A stretch of 58,291 bases of DNA, from positions 1 to 58,291 of the forward strand of contig JAFDCJ010000191.1 in assembly GCA_019312835.1 (NCBI GenBank). Reading direction: 5' to 3'. Below the pieces are notes generated by a model. The model ran no database searches. It was not told the DNA's origin and saw only the letters and a list, made by a program, of their open reading frames with translations. This document shows, piece by piece, positions 1 to 9,366 of this stretch. The position numbers and the translations under genes were made by a program. Source of the DNA: Deltaproteobacteria bacterium (lineage in GTDB: Bacteria; Desulfobacterota; Desulfobacteria; Desulfobacterales; JAFDCJ01). Within the stretch, counting starts at the first letter, position 1, and the number at the start of each line of letters is the position of its first letter.

Positions 1-44
1 AAGTTGATAGCAAACTTTCCCAGCTGCAGGCCGCACCAAGATCC

Positions 45-121
45 GGGCCGTTAGCTCAACTAGGCAGAGCACCTGACTCTTAATCAGTAGGTTGAAGGTT
101 CGATTCCTTCACGGCCCACCA
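45..121 (+). tRNA. tRNA-Lys (anticodon CTT)
   Basis: The sequence folds as a complete cloverleaf. The acceptor stem pairs GGGCCGT with ACGGCCC, the D stem pairs GCTC with GAGC, and the anticodon loop CTCTTAA carries CTT, which reads the lysine codon AAG. The T arm has the usual GGTTCGATTCC core. The discriminator base is A, and the terminal CCA is encoded in the DNA (119-121). It stands alone in the visible region; its promoter would lie before the window start. Confidence 0.95.
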
Positions 122-252
122 TCGTTTCAAAGCGGGTGGCGTTTTCACGGATCTTGACATCAGCCTGGGAACGTATTAATCATTAGCTCGATCGGCTTCC
201 CACATTGGTATTTGATACAGTATTTTACTAAGATCAGATTAGAATCGGCAGG

Positions 253-285
253 GGTTAGCTTGTTTATCAGAAGCTAGCCTTTTTT
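253..285 (+). terminator. Rho-independent terminator between tRNA-Lys and the rpsF operon
   Basis: GGTTAGCTT (253-261) pairs with AAGCTAGCC (271-279), a 9-bp stem with one G-T pair and a 9-nt loop, followed by a run of six T (280-285). It would end transcription coming from the tRNA side. In the 122-469 stretch I otherwise see a weak promoter-like TTGACA at 154 with TAATCA 17 nt later, then this hairpin, then the stronger promoter at 333. Confidence 0.6.
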
Positions 286-332
286 GTTGGCAAAAGTAGG
301 TGGGTGGGCCAAGGGCCAATCCAAAAATCAGC

Positions 333-362
333 TTGACAGTTCAAATTTTTTAATGTTATAAA
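333..362 (+). promoter_or_regulatory. Sigma70-type promoter for the rpsF operon
   Basis: A perfect TTGACA (333-338) is followed after 18 nt by TATAAA (357-362), with an A/T-rich spacer. It lies just downstream of a terminator and about 100 nt before rpsF, with nothing else between. Expected transcription start is near 369, giving a leader of about 100 nt. Assigned by pattern only. Confidence 0.6.
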
Positions 363-391
363 TACAGATTTTAAAATTGACCAATTGAAGC

Positions 392-469
392 GGGTGCCAT
401 GGTGGCGCTCGTAAATTCCAATCCTTGCTCTGGATCGCACCAGGGCTTTATTAGCCGGAAGGAGGATGA
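392..469 (+). promoter_or_regulatory. Structured rpsF leader, possible S6:S18 autoregulatory site
   Basis: The predicted leader contains two hairpins. GGGTGCCA (392-399) pairs with TGGCGCTC (403-410) over a 3-nt loop, and CTCTGG pairs with CCAGGG around 431-449. A CCGG and the Shine-Dalgarno GGAAGGAGG follow before the ATG. In many bacteria the S6:S18 pair binds an RNA motif in its own rpsF leader to repress translation. A leader of this size and position fits, but I could not confirm the family consensus, so the function is inferred. Confidence 0.3.
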
Positions 470-1099
470 ATGCGAAGGTACGAAACATTTGTGATTATGG
501 ATCCTGATTTGCCACAGGACCAGCGGAATCAGGTTGTTCAACGAGTGGAAGAACTGGTCGGCCAGATGGACGGGTTTCGCGTGTTCACGGAGGACTGGGG
601 CGAACGGAAACTGGCGTACGACATTAAAAAAAGATCACGCGGTTATTACGTGCGGTTTGATTACTGCGGTTTGTCACCACTGGTAAATGAAATCGAGCGT
701 TTCTTCCGCATCGACGATCGGGCACTTAAATATATGACCGTTTTGCTGGATAAAACGGTCGACCTTGCCAAAATCAAGGAAGAACAGGCGGAAGCCGCAG
801 CCAAAGCGGCGAGGGAAAAAGAATCACAAGAAGTGTCCCAGGAAGAATCGGCCGCTGCCCCAGAAGATGCGGCACCGGCTGAAGACATCGCACCGGTCGA
901 AGATGCGGAACCGGCTGCAGAAGCTGCACCGGCTGAAGATGCGGCACCGGCTGAGGACGCCGACAAGGCTAAGGATGCTGCGCCGGCTGAAGCGTCTGCG
1001 CCTGCTGAACGGAAGGTGCCGGAGGACGTTGCGCCCTCATCTGATGAGAGTAATTCTGCAACGGAAACGACCCCAGTGAAAAATCCAGAGGAGGCATAA
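470..1099 (+). CDS. rpsF: 30S ribosomal protein S6 with long acidic C-terminal extension
   Basis: The first roughly 95 residues are a normal S6 domain, starting MRRYETFVIMDPDL and including the ERKLAYDIKK strand. S6 binds 16S rRNA in the platform of the small subunit as a pair with S18. The start is supported by a strong Shine-Dalgarno (GGAAGGAGG) 5-6 nt upstream. The protein has 209 residues, while S6 is usually about 95-140. The last roughly 100 residues are a low-complexity tail of alanine, proline, glutamate and aspartate, with repeated APAEDA-like units, probably disordered and strongly acidic. It is first in an operon with rpsR only 3 bp downstream. Confidence 0.97.
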   Translation: MRRYETFVIMDPDLPQDQRNQVVQRVEELVGQMDGFRVFTEDWGERKLAYDIKKRSRGYYVRFDYCGLSPLVNEIERFFRIDDRALKYMTVLLDKTVDLAKIKEEQAEAAAKAAREKESQEVSQEESAAAPEDAAPAEDIAPVEDAEPAAEAAPAEDAAPAEDADKAKDAAPAEASAPAERKVPEDVAPSSDESNSATETTPVKNPEEA

Positions 1100-1102
1100 A
1101 CC

Positions 1103-1393
1103 ATGGCCGCACCGTCAAGAGGCCCAAAGGGCACTAGAAGAGACAGTAAACCGCGAAGAAAAAGAAGAATATACCATCGCCGGAAAGTTTGCCGGTTTTG
1201 CGCGGATGCAAGCATTGTCATCAGCTACAAGGATCCTAAATCACTCAGATACTTTATCACCGAGCGTGGCAAAATCATACCCCGACGATTGTCTGGATGT
1301 TGTGCCAAGCATCAGCGCACCCTCACCCATGCGATCAAGCAGGCCCGAACGATAGCCTTTTTGCCATATGTCGGATCCGTCGACCTGCGGTAG
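1103..1393 (+). CDS. rpsR: 30S ribosomal protein S18
   Basis: S18 is the small-subunit partner of S6 and binds the 16S platform. The 96-residue protein has the basic N-terminus and the family core, with CRFC (Cys30, Cys33) and GCCAKH (Cys66, Cys67, His70). These residues suggest the zinc-binding (C+) form of S18 rather than a zinc-free paralogue. The ATG at 1103 follows GAGGAGG at the end of rpsF, so the two genes are translationally coupled. The DUF2232 gene follows after 67 bp. Confidence 0.97.
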   Translation: MAAPSRGPKGTRRDSKPRRKRRIYHRRKVCRFCADASIVISYKDPKSLRYFITERGKIIPRRLSGCCAKHQRTLTHAIKQARTIAFLPYVGSVDLR

Positions 1394-1460
1394 GATACCG
1401 GGCTCACGCCCAGACATTTCAAGGGATTTCCCGCAAACGCTTATCGGTACATCAAGAGAA

Positions 1461-2387
1461 ATGGTAAAGGATATAGCCACCGGTGTCTTAATTACAAGCC
1501 TGATATTTCTCGTATCGGTGTTCATTCCGATAATTGGATTTGTGTCTGCCCTGTTTATTCCCCTGCCAATTCTGTTTTATCGTTTAAAGTTGGGAAGAAC
1601 AAACGGGCTGGTTATTGCTGTAATCACAAGCGTGGTGATGGTGGTTTTGATCGGCGGCATATCCATCGATGTTCTTTTCTTCTGCGGGCTATTGCTGATC
1701 GGCTTTATTCTGGGTGAGCTGTTCGAGCTAAATCTTTCCATCGAACAAACAACGCTCATCGCATCCGGGAGTGTCGTACTGTCGGGTTTTATCAGTCTGA
1801 TGATTTCCAGTATCCTGACCGGAAACGGTGTCTACGCCATCGTGTCAGAGTATGTTGGCAAAAACCTGGAACTCAGCCTGGTAATGTACCGGAGCATGGG
1901 AATGTCGGAAGAAAACATCAAGGTCATTTCCCAGTCACTGGACAAAATCCAGCAAGTGTTGGTGACCATTATTCCGGCACTGGTCTCAGCCTCAACCCTG
2001 TTTGTGGCCTGGATCAGCATTTTGCTTGCCAGACCTGTCCTGACAAGCCGGTCGCTTTATTATCCGAATTTTGGCCCCTTGAACCAATGGAAAGCCCCTG
2101 AGTACCTGGTATGGGCCGTCATCGGTTGCGGCCTCTCATTGTTTCTGCCTCAGACGGCGATCAAGATCATTGGTGTAAACGGCCTGCTGATTCTAATGAC
2201 GATTTATTTTTTTCAGGGCATCGCCATTGTATCGTTTTATTTTGACAAAAAGGGGCTGCCGCGGTTCGTACGGGTGTTTTTATATACGCTGATCGCCCTT
2301 CAGCAGCTGATACTGCTGGCGGTGATCGGACTTGGCTTTTTTGATTTGTGGATTAATTTTCGAAGATTGGGCAAACAGACAAGCTAG
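1461..2387 (+). CDS. DUF2232 (YybS-like) multi-pass membrane protein
   Basis: The 308-residue product is almost wholly hydrophobic, with about eight membrane segments and short loops, for example around VLITSLIFLVSVF near the start and LYTLIALQQLILLAVIG near the end. Proteins of the DUF2232/YybS family commonly sit between rpsR and rplI in Desulfobacterota and related groups. Their molecular role is not established. I chose the ATG at 1461 because the open frame upstream overlaps rpsR and the hydrophobic segment begins shortly after this Met; the Shine-Dalgarno (AAGAGAA) is weak. A perfect 12-bp hairpin lies 2 nt after the stop codon. Confidence 0.75.
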   Translation: MVKDIATGVLITSLIFLVSVFIPIIGFVSALFIPLPILFYRLKLGRTNGLVIAVITSVVMVVLIGGISIDVLFFCGLLLIGFILGELFELNLSIEQTTLIASGSVVLSGFISLMISSILTGNGVYAIVSEYVGKNLELSLVMYRSMGMSEENIKVISQSLDKIQQVLVTIIPALVSASTLFVAWISILLARPVLTSRSLYYPNFGPLNQWKAPEYLVWAVIGCGLSLFLPQTAIKIIGVNGLLILMTIYFFQGIAIVSFYFDKKGLPRFVRVFLYTLIALQQLILLAVIGLGFFDLWINFRRLGKQTS

Positions 2388-2547
2388 TCCCGAATTGAGC
2401 GGAAACGCTCAATTCGGTGTTAATTGTTATTTGTTAATGGTTATTCGTCTGCACCATGATTGGCTGTCCCCTGCAGCATCGGTATCATCACGAATAACGA
2501 TTAACGAATAACGGATAACTCCCAATTGATTTTCAAATCAATTGGGG
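2388..2547. repeat. Inverted heptamer-array element E1, GTTATTC type, with flanking hairpins
   Basis: This fills the gap between the DUF2232 gene and rplI. It begins with a perfect 12-bp hairpin (left arm CCGAATTGAGCG, 2390-2401, loop GAAA). Four 7-bp units follow with consensus GTTATTN/GTTAATN (about 2418-2446), then a core of about 42 bp, then four units in inverted orientation (about 2490-2519). It ends with a second perfect 12-bp hairpin (left arm CCCAATTGATTT, 2521-2532). It stops just before the rplI ribosome binding site. The same layout recurs at 53821-53988. Confidence 0.8.
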
Positions 2548-2569
2548 CATGATTGCGGAGGTTTTAACG

Positions 2570-3013
2570 ATGAAAGTAATATTAAAAGAGACCATCAATT
2601 CTCTCGGCATTATCGGCAGCGAGGTCACCGTGGCCGACGGTTATGCGCGCAACTATCTGCTGCCCCAAAACAAGGCCGTAATTGCAACACCGCAAAATCG
2701 ACGCCAAATGGACCAGGAGAAGGCCAAATTTGAGATCCAAATTGCCAAAGAACGCAAACTGGCTGAAGAAATGGCCCAAAAACTCGAGGGCGTTGTCTGT
2801 CAGATATCCGCCAAGGTCAGCGAAGAAGACCGGCTCTACGGATCGGTCAGCACAAGGGATATCATTACCGCCCTGGCCGACCAGGAAATAATGGTTGAAA
2901 AAAGAATGGTTCTGATGAAAGAGCCCATTAAGGAAATCGGCACGTTCAAAATCCCCATTCGGGTTTATAAAGAGGTGGAACCGGAAATTACGGTTGAAAT
3001 TGTGCCCGAATAG
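2570..3013 (+). CDS. rplI: 50S ribosomal protein L9
   Basis: L9 is a primary 23S rRNA-binding protein. The 147-residue product has the N-terminal RNA-binding domain with the family signature GYARNYLLP (residues 24-32), a long charged connecting helix (roughly 41-75) and the C-terminal domain ending in VEIVPE. The ATG at 2570 is preferred over an earlier in-frame ATG because GCGGAGG lies at the right distance upstream and MKVILKE is the usual start of L9. A hairpin-bounded repeat element separates it from the upstream gene. Confidence 0.97.
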   Translation: MKVILKETINSLGIIGSEVTVADGYARNYLLPQNKAVIATPQNRRQMDQEKAKFEIQIAKERKLAEEMAQKLEGVVCQISAKVSEEDRLYGSVSTRDIITALADQEIMVEKRMVLMKEPIKEIGTFKIPIRVYKEVEPEITVEIVPE

Positions 3014-3082
3014 TGTCATTAGAAACCTATTCCGTTAGCAGGACAGCTCAAAAGCTTAAGATGCTTTGAATCTTCTTTAAGT

Positions 3083-3310
3083 TTGGAATGGTGGAATGAT
3101 GGAATAAGGTCTATAATAAGGATAACATCCATTTTAAATTTTAGTGTTTAGGAAATCTATACCAGCCATCCACCTTCCCGGCATTCTGTCCGTGCTCATT
3201 TCTATCCCACTGGCCGTAAGACCGGAGGGGATCTTCCTCCCAAAGGGCGCAGACCCTTATGGGATGGCGTCGAGCCGAAGGCTGCAACCCAATATTCCAC
3301 TATTCCAGTA
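3083..3310. repeat. Inverted short-repeat element E2 (8-bp units) in the rplI-dnaB gap
   Basis: Three units of the form TGGAATGN spaced 8 bp apart (3084-3107) face a matching inverted pair (TATTCCAC, TATTCCAG) at 3291-3310. The roughly 190 bp between them contain GGAGG/CCTCC and AAGGG/CCCTT mini-hairpins but no credible gene. This is the only site in the window with an 8-bp rather than 7-bp period. The rest of the 3014-3344 gap shows no strong promoter. Confidence 0.55.
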
Positions 3311-3344
3311 TGCCAACAGGGCAACGCCCCTGTCATGAGGAACA

Positions 3345-4717
3345 ATGGCCGAACCCCAGGGACAAAAGCCGCAAGATCAGGCACCATATGGTCTTCCACC
3401 GCAGAACATTGAAGCGGAGGAATCCATCATCAGCGCGATTCTTATCGATAACAATGCCCTGTTGGATGTTATCGAAATCCTGGCGCCGGAGGATTTTTAC
3501 CGCACCGCCCACAAGAAAATCTATGCCGCCATCATCGACCTGTTCGACAAAACAGAGCCCATTGATTCGGTCACGGTTGCCAACCGGCTCAAAGAGAAGG
3601 GACAGCTCGAAGAAATCGGGGGTATCAGCTACCTTTCGCGTCTTCTGGATATAGCGCCTCCGGCGGTCAATGCCCCGCATTACGCAAAAATTGTCCATGA
3701 CAAAGCCTCGTTGCGGCGGCTGATCGAAAAGGCCAATGCGATTGTCAAACGCTGTTTCAGGGAACAGGGCAATGCCGATGAAGTTATCGACTTTGCTGAA
3801 TCGGCTATTTTTGAAATCACCGAAAACAAATCCCAGCAGGCCTTCTATCCCATCAGCAAAATCATTCTCGGCAATATTGAAACCCTTGAAGAAAACCAGG
3901 GTAATCGCAGTCTCGTCACCGGCGTACCCACCGGATTTAATCAATTGGACAATCTGACCTCAGGGCTTCAAAATTCCGATCTGATCATTTTGGCGGCGCG
4001 GCCTAGCATGGGCAAAACAGCGCTGGCACTGAATATTGCCCGGCATGCAGCCGTGGAAGCCAACATACCAGTCGCCATATTCTCCCTGGAGATGTCCAAA
4101 GAGCAACTGTCGCTGCGGATGCTCTGTTCGGAAGCACGCATCGATTCGTCACGCTTGCGGGGCGGCTTTTTCAGCATGGAAGATTGGCATCGGCTGACGG
4201 ATGCCGCCGGCATTCTGTCAGAATCCCCCATTTACATCGACGATTCTGCCAGCCTTTCGGCCATGGAAATACGCGCCAAAGCCCGACGTCTGAAAATGGA
4301 TAAGAACATCGGTTTGATCATTATCGACTATCTGCAGTTGATGCAGGGGCGCGCAGGCGCTGAACGAAGAGATCTTGAAATCTCCGAGATTTCCCGGTCC
4401 TTGAAAGCCTTGGCCAAAGAGCTCGAGCTTCCGGTTCTCGCCCTTTCCCAGCTTAACCGGATGCTGGAACAGCGAACCGATAAAAGACCGCGGCTTTCCG
4501 ACTTAAGGGAATCGGGTGCACTGGAACAGGATGCGGATGTGGTCGCCTTTATATACAGGGATGAAGTCTACAACAAAGAAGAAGACAGCCCCAACCGGGG
4601 AATTGCCGAAATCCTGCTGTCCAAGCAGCGCAACGGCCCTACCGGCGACGTATATTTAACCTTTTTAAATTCCTTTACCCGGTTTGAAAATATGGCATCC
4701 GAGGAAGTTGTGGCCGG

Positions 4718-4721
<4 letters not shown>
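3345..4721 (+). CDS. dnaB: Replicative DNA helicase DnaB
   Basis: DnaB is the hexameric 5'-3' helicase that unwinds DNA ahead of the replication fork. The 458-residue protein has the N-terminal helical domain with the family start PPQNIEAEESIISAIL (18-33) and the RecA-like motor domain. Walker A is RPSMGKTA (219-226) and Walker B is IIIDYLQLM (325-333), with the downstream SQLNR and DLRESGALEQDAD signatures. GAGGA precedes the ATG. No intein is present. Its stop codon overlaps the start of hflX, so the two are probably cotranscribed. Confidence 0.97.
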
Positions 4722-6333
<1,612 letters not shown>

Positions 6334-6358
<25 letters not shown>

Positions 6359-6482
6359 GGAATGAAGGAATTCTATCTTTTTTAATTTAGAAAAGAAGGC
6401 GCGCAGCGACAACCTCAATTCGACATTCGTCATTCGAAATTCGACATCCCCACGGCATTCGACAATCGTCATTCGACATTCC
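6334..6482. repeat. Inverted heptamer-array element E3, GAATGAC type
   Basis: Units of GAATGNN type run from inside the 3' end of hflX to about 6366. They are followed by a core starting GGAATTCTATC (6367) and ending near CAGCGACAACCTCAATTCG, then inverted units (CGACATT, CGTCATT) to 6482, directly before the suhB-like Shine-Dalgarno. Closely related elements lie at 7316, 13872 and 16313. Confidence 0.8.
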
Positions 6483-6499
6483 CCAAAGGGGGTTTGCAA

Positions 6500-7276
6500 A
6501 TGAATCTTGAATCCCACAGACAGGTGGCGGTGGCAGCCGCCGAAAAAAGCGCCCGGATATTGCGGAAGCGGTTCGGTAATATATCCCGGATCCACAAGAA
6601 GGCGGCGCAGGAAATCGTTACCGAGGCCGATACCGAGTCTGAAAAAGAAATTATCACTGTCATCCGCAGCCATTTTCCCGAGCATGAAATTCTCAGCGAA
6701 GAAGCCGGATTAAAAAATGGTGCTGCTGATTTTAAATGGATCATCGATCCCCTGGATGGCACGGTTAATTTTGCCCATCAGGTACCGATATTCTGCATTT
6801 CAATCGCCCTCGCATTTCAAGACGACATGGTCCTGGGAATCATTTTAGACCCGCTAAAAGAAGAGCTGTTTTCAGCGATCAAGGGACGAGGTGCCTGCCT
6901 CAATGGGCAACCGATCCATGTCTCTGCGGTCGAGACGATCAGCGACAGCTTGCTGGTGACGGGATTCGCATATAATGTCGGAGAAATTTTTGAGCCGGTA
7001 ATCACCCGATACGGCAACTGCCTCAAGGTCGCACAGGGTATGCGGCGATTGGGGGCGGCCGCGCTCGACCTGTGCTATGTGGCCTGCGGACGCTTCGAAG
7101 GCTTCTGGGAACAGCATTTAAAGCCCTGGGATACCGCTGCCGGCGCCCTGATTGTCGCAGAGGCCGGCGGTAAGGTGACCACATTTGCCAATCAGCCCTA
7201 CACCATCGATGATTTGGAAATCCTGGCCTCCAATGGGCATATTCATGGCGAGATGTTGAGCCTGTTAAAGGTGTAG
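6500..7276 (+). CDS. Inositol-1-monophosphatase family phosphatase (SuhB-like)
   Basis: This family removes phosphate from inositol phosphates and related sugar phosphates using Mg2+. The 258-residue protein has the metal-binding motifs LSEEAG (Glu67, Glu68), DPLDGTVNF (83-91) and PWDTAAG (Asp211). Length and motif spacing match SuhB and inositol monophosphatase. I chose ATG at 6500, about 8 nt after AAAGGGGG; a TTG two codons earlier is possible. It sits between hflX and a convergent DnaA-family gene, with repeat elements on both sides, so the operon context says little about the exact substrate. Confidence 0.9.
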   Translation: MNLESHRQVAVAAAEKSARILRKRFGNISRIHKKAAQEIVTEADTESEKEIITVIRSHFPEHEILSEEAGLKNGAADFKWIIDPLDGTVNFAHQVPIFCISIALAFQDDMVLGIILDPLKEELFSAIKGRGACLNGQPIHVSAVETISDSLLVTGFAYNVGEIFEPVITRYGNCLKVAQGMRRLGAAALDLCYVACGRFEGFWEQHLKPWDTAAGALIVAEAGGKVTTFANQPYTIDDLEILASNGHIHGEMLSLLKV

Positions 7277-7315
7277 GGCAAGGACGATTGGATGGATAGC
7301 GGGTGGATTTATAAA

Positions 7316-7430
7316 ATGTCGAAGGACGAATGTCGAATGCCGAATGAAGGAATTCTGTCGATTTTGTTTTAGAAGGAGGAACGCAGCGACAACCTTAATT
7401 CGACATTCGTCAATCGTCATTGGCACTTCC
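7316..7430. repeat. Inverted heptamer-array element E4, GAATGAC type, between convergent genes
   Basis: Units GTCGAAG, GACGAAT and similar (7318-7348) are followed by a core beginning GGAATTCTGTC (7349) and ending CAGCGACAACCTTAATTCG, then inverted units up to the stop codon of the DnaA-like gene. Core and arms match E3, E6 and E7. It lies between the 3' ends of the suhB-like and DnaA-like genes, where a bidirectional terminator would be expected. Confidence 0.8.
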
Positions 7431-8770
7431 TAAAACTTGCCGGACTCCAGCTTTTCGCGGAAAAAGCCAACCTGTTTTTTTATCGAACTGTCTTTCTTTA
7501 TGCCGCGTTCAATGCAGTTTATGGAATGCAATGCGGTGGCATGATAGCGGTTAAAGGATTTGCCGATGCTCTGCAGGGGCGCATCGGTATAGTGCCGTGA
7601 CAGATAGATCGCTATTTGCCGGGGCCTGACGAGATTCTGCTTGCGCGAGCGCGACATGACATCTTCCACACTGACATTATAATATTTGCATACAAGCTTT
7701 TTGATGACATCGATGGTGATGCGTTTGCGCTGGCGCACAATATTTTTAACGACACTCTCGGCCAGGTTCAGATCAATCGGAATCCCCAGCAGCGATGACT
7801 TGGCGGCAACACCGTTCATCCCGCTTTCAAGTTGCCGCACATCATCGGTCAACTCACCGGCCAGATATTGAATCACGTTTTCAGGCATCCGGTAGCCGTT
7901 GAGTCCCAGTTTTTTATTCAGGATCCTGACTCTAGTGCGGAAATTAGGTGGATCGATGGTTGAAATTAGGCCGTAGGATAAACGCGATCTTAATTCGTCA
8001 CTCAGTTTGGGGATGTCGGCCGGCAGATAGCAGCTTGAAAAAATAATCCGCTTGCCGAATTCGAAAAGCGAATCGAGCACCAGGGCCAGCTCAATCTGGG
8101 TGCGCTCCTTGCCACTGAGGTAATGCACATCTTCCAAAAGCAAGACATCACACTGCCGGCGGTATTTGCTTTTGAACTTGTCAATGTCGTCATGCCGGTA
8201 GGCTTGCACCATTTCATTGCTGAAGTTCTCGGCGGTAATATAATAGACCCGCTCTTGAGGGTAAAGGGAGAGTATATGATTCCCAATGGCCTGGGATAGA
8301 TGGCTTTTTCCCATACCGGTTTTGGACAACAAAAACAGGGCGTTTTGTTGGGTCTCCTGGCGAGAGGCCAGCGCCAGAGATGCTGAATAGGCAAAATCAT
8401 TATTGCTGCCGACAACAAAGCGGTCAAACGTAAAATCCCCCCTTAAAAATCGCCCACTGCAGGGACGCGCATTTTCGGTCGGCAACTGCAACTGAGAACT
8501 GCCGCCGCTGGTGGCAACTGTCGTGCTGGCTTTGCTGGTTATTTCAAACTTCAACCCACAGTCCTGGCCCATGGAGTCCTGGATGGTGCTTTTAATCAGA
8601 TCGCCGTAAAGGCCCTGCACCCGCTTCTTTGAAAAGAAATTGGGACAGTAGATCACCCAGTTATTTGGGTCGGTCTGGCTAACATTCAACGGTTCGATCC
8701 ACATTTTGAAACTGTGGCCTGGAATGCGTCGCTTAATCGCAGATTTTACCTTTTTCCAAACTGCTTCCAT
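7430..8770 (-). CDS. DnaA-family replication initiator, divergent
   Basis: DnaA binds origin boxes and melts DNA to start replication. The 446-residue protein has all DnaA parts: domain I (MEAVWKKVKSAIKRRIPG, ending near 75), a short linker (80-110), an AAA+ domain with Walker A SKTGMGKS (149-156), Walker B DVLLLED (208-214) and the LRSRLSYGL box (260-268), and a C-terminal helix-turn-helix domain (350-446) with RPRQIAIYLSR. The signature that contacts DnaA boxes, normally close to DHTTVLHA, reads YHATALHS (409-416) here. It may be a second, divergent DnaA or a lineage-specific main initiator. No dnaN is adjacent. No clear Shine-Dalgarno is visible. Confidence 0.85.
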   Translation of the reverse strand: MEAVWKKVKSAIKRRIPGHSFKMWIEPLNVSQTDPNNWVIYCPNFFSKKRVQGLYGDLIKSTIQDSMGQDCGLKFEITSKASTTVATSGGSSQLQLPTENARPCSGRFLRGDFTFDRFVVGSNNDFAYSASLALASRQETQQNALFLLSKTGMGKSHLSQAIGNHILSLYPQERVYYITAENFSNEMVQAYRHDDIDKFKSKYRRQCDVLLLEDVHYLSGKERTQIELALVLDSLFEFGKRIIFSSCYLPADIPKLSDELRSRLSYGLISTIDPPNFRTRVRILNKKLGLNGYRMPENVIQYLAGELTDDVRQLESGMNGVAAKSSLLGIPIDLNLAESVVKNIVRQRKRITIDVIKKLVCKYYNVSVEDVMSRSRKQNLVRPRQIAIYLSRHYTDAPLQSIGKSFNRYHATALHSINCIERGIKKDSSIKKQVGFFREKLESGKF

Positions 8771-9366
8771 AAAGCCGAATTTTCTAACTCATTTAAAAGA
8801 CTAAGAGATAAAGTTAAAGTTTAATGAATTTGCCAACTGGTTTTAACTACAGGAGTTAAATGGCCGGGAAGGGTTACGTCGGTTATGCACGCACCTGAAG
8901 AAAGCTTGTGCCTGTTTATGGCATCAACCGAAAAGTGTCAAACCCGGAATAGGCGATTCTTGAGTAAGCTATATTAGATTTTTGAACAATTTTTATATAA
9001 CTGTTTTTATTGAAAAATTTTTGCATTTCCCCGACAACCTTCGTTAACTGCGAACTTTGTATGTCGAGATTTTTTTTAAGCATTTTAAGCATATCCACCA
9101 ATTGGCGCTAGTTATTAACATTCGGTACATCTTACGAAATCTCTTATTTTCTTTTATTATCTTTAATTTTTAAAAAAGATGAAATATAAATTGTTCATAA
9201 CTTTTTTACTTCATAAACTGCAATTGCAACAGATGGTTAGAGGAATTATATTTGAAAATTTCTCTCGGAACATGTAAGTAAGGGAACGCTTTTCAACAAC
9301 CCCTGATACTGCTCTTGAGGAGGTTGTTCCAGATTATGGAAACCGCTGGTGTGAGAACTGTAAAAT
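8771..9366. other. AT-rich gap between DnaA-like gene and uvrA, possible origin-like region
   Basis: This 596-bp stretch has no credible gene. It is strongly AT-rich from about 8960 to 9250. Three sites match the DnaA box TTATNCACA at eight of nine positions: TTATGCACG (8883-8891), TTATTAACA (9112-9120) and, on the minus strand, the site read as TGTTCATAA on the plus strand (about 9192-9200). I found no exact box. It separates the divergently oriented DnaA-like gene and uvrA, so it must also hold their promoters. Calling it a replication origin would be speculation. Confidence 0.3.
8913..8941 (-). promoter_or_regulatory. Candidate promoter for the DnaA-like gene
   Basis: On the minus strand TTGACA (8941-8936) is followed after 17 nt by TAAACA (8918-8913), a weak -10. 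It would give a leader of about 135 nt that contains the TTATGCACG box, which would fit autoregulation by DnaA binding. The support is sequence pattern only. Confidence 0.3.

Noticed and set aside
661-1221. Long minus-strand reading frame opposite rpsF and rpsR, rich in Ser and Ala
   Set aside because: It is the complement of the repetitive acidic tail of S6; low-complexity GC-rich DNA stays open in several frames. It has no start signal and no recognisable domain.
2390-2417. The perfect hairpin after the DUF2232 gene as a Rho-independent terminator
   Set aside because: The stem is AT-mixed with a GAAA loop and is not followed by a T run. It fits better as part of the repeat element, since a related hairpin occurs at 53960-53988.
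8771-9366. Firm assignment of this gap as the chromosomal origin
   Set aside because: No exact DnaA box was found, dnaN is not adjacent, and GC skew could not be computed here. It is kept only as an origin-like candidate.
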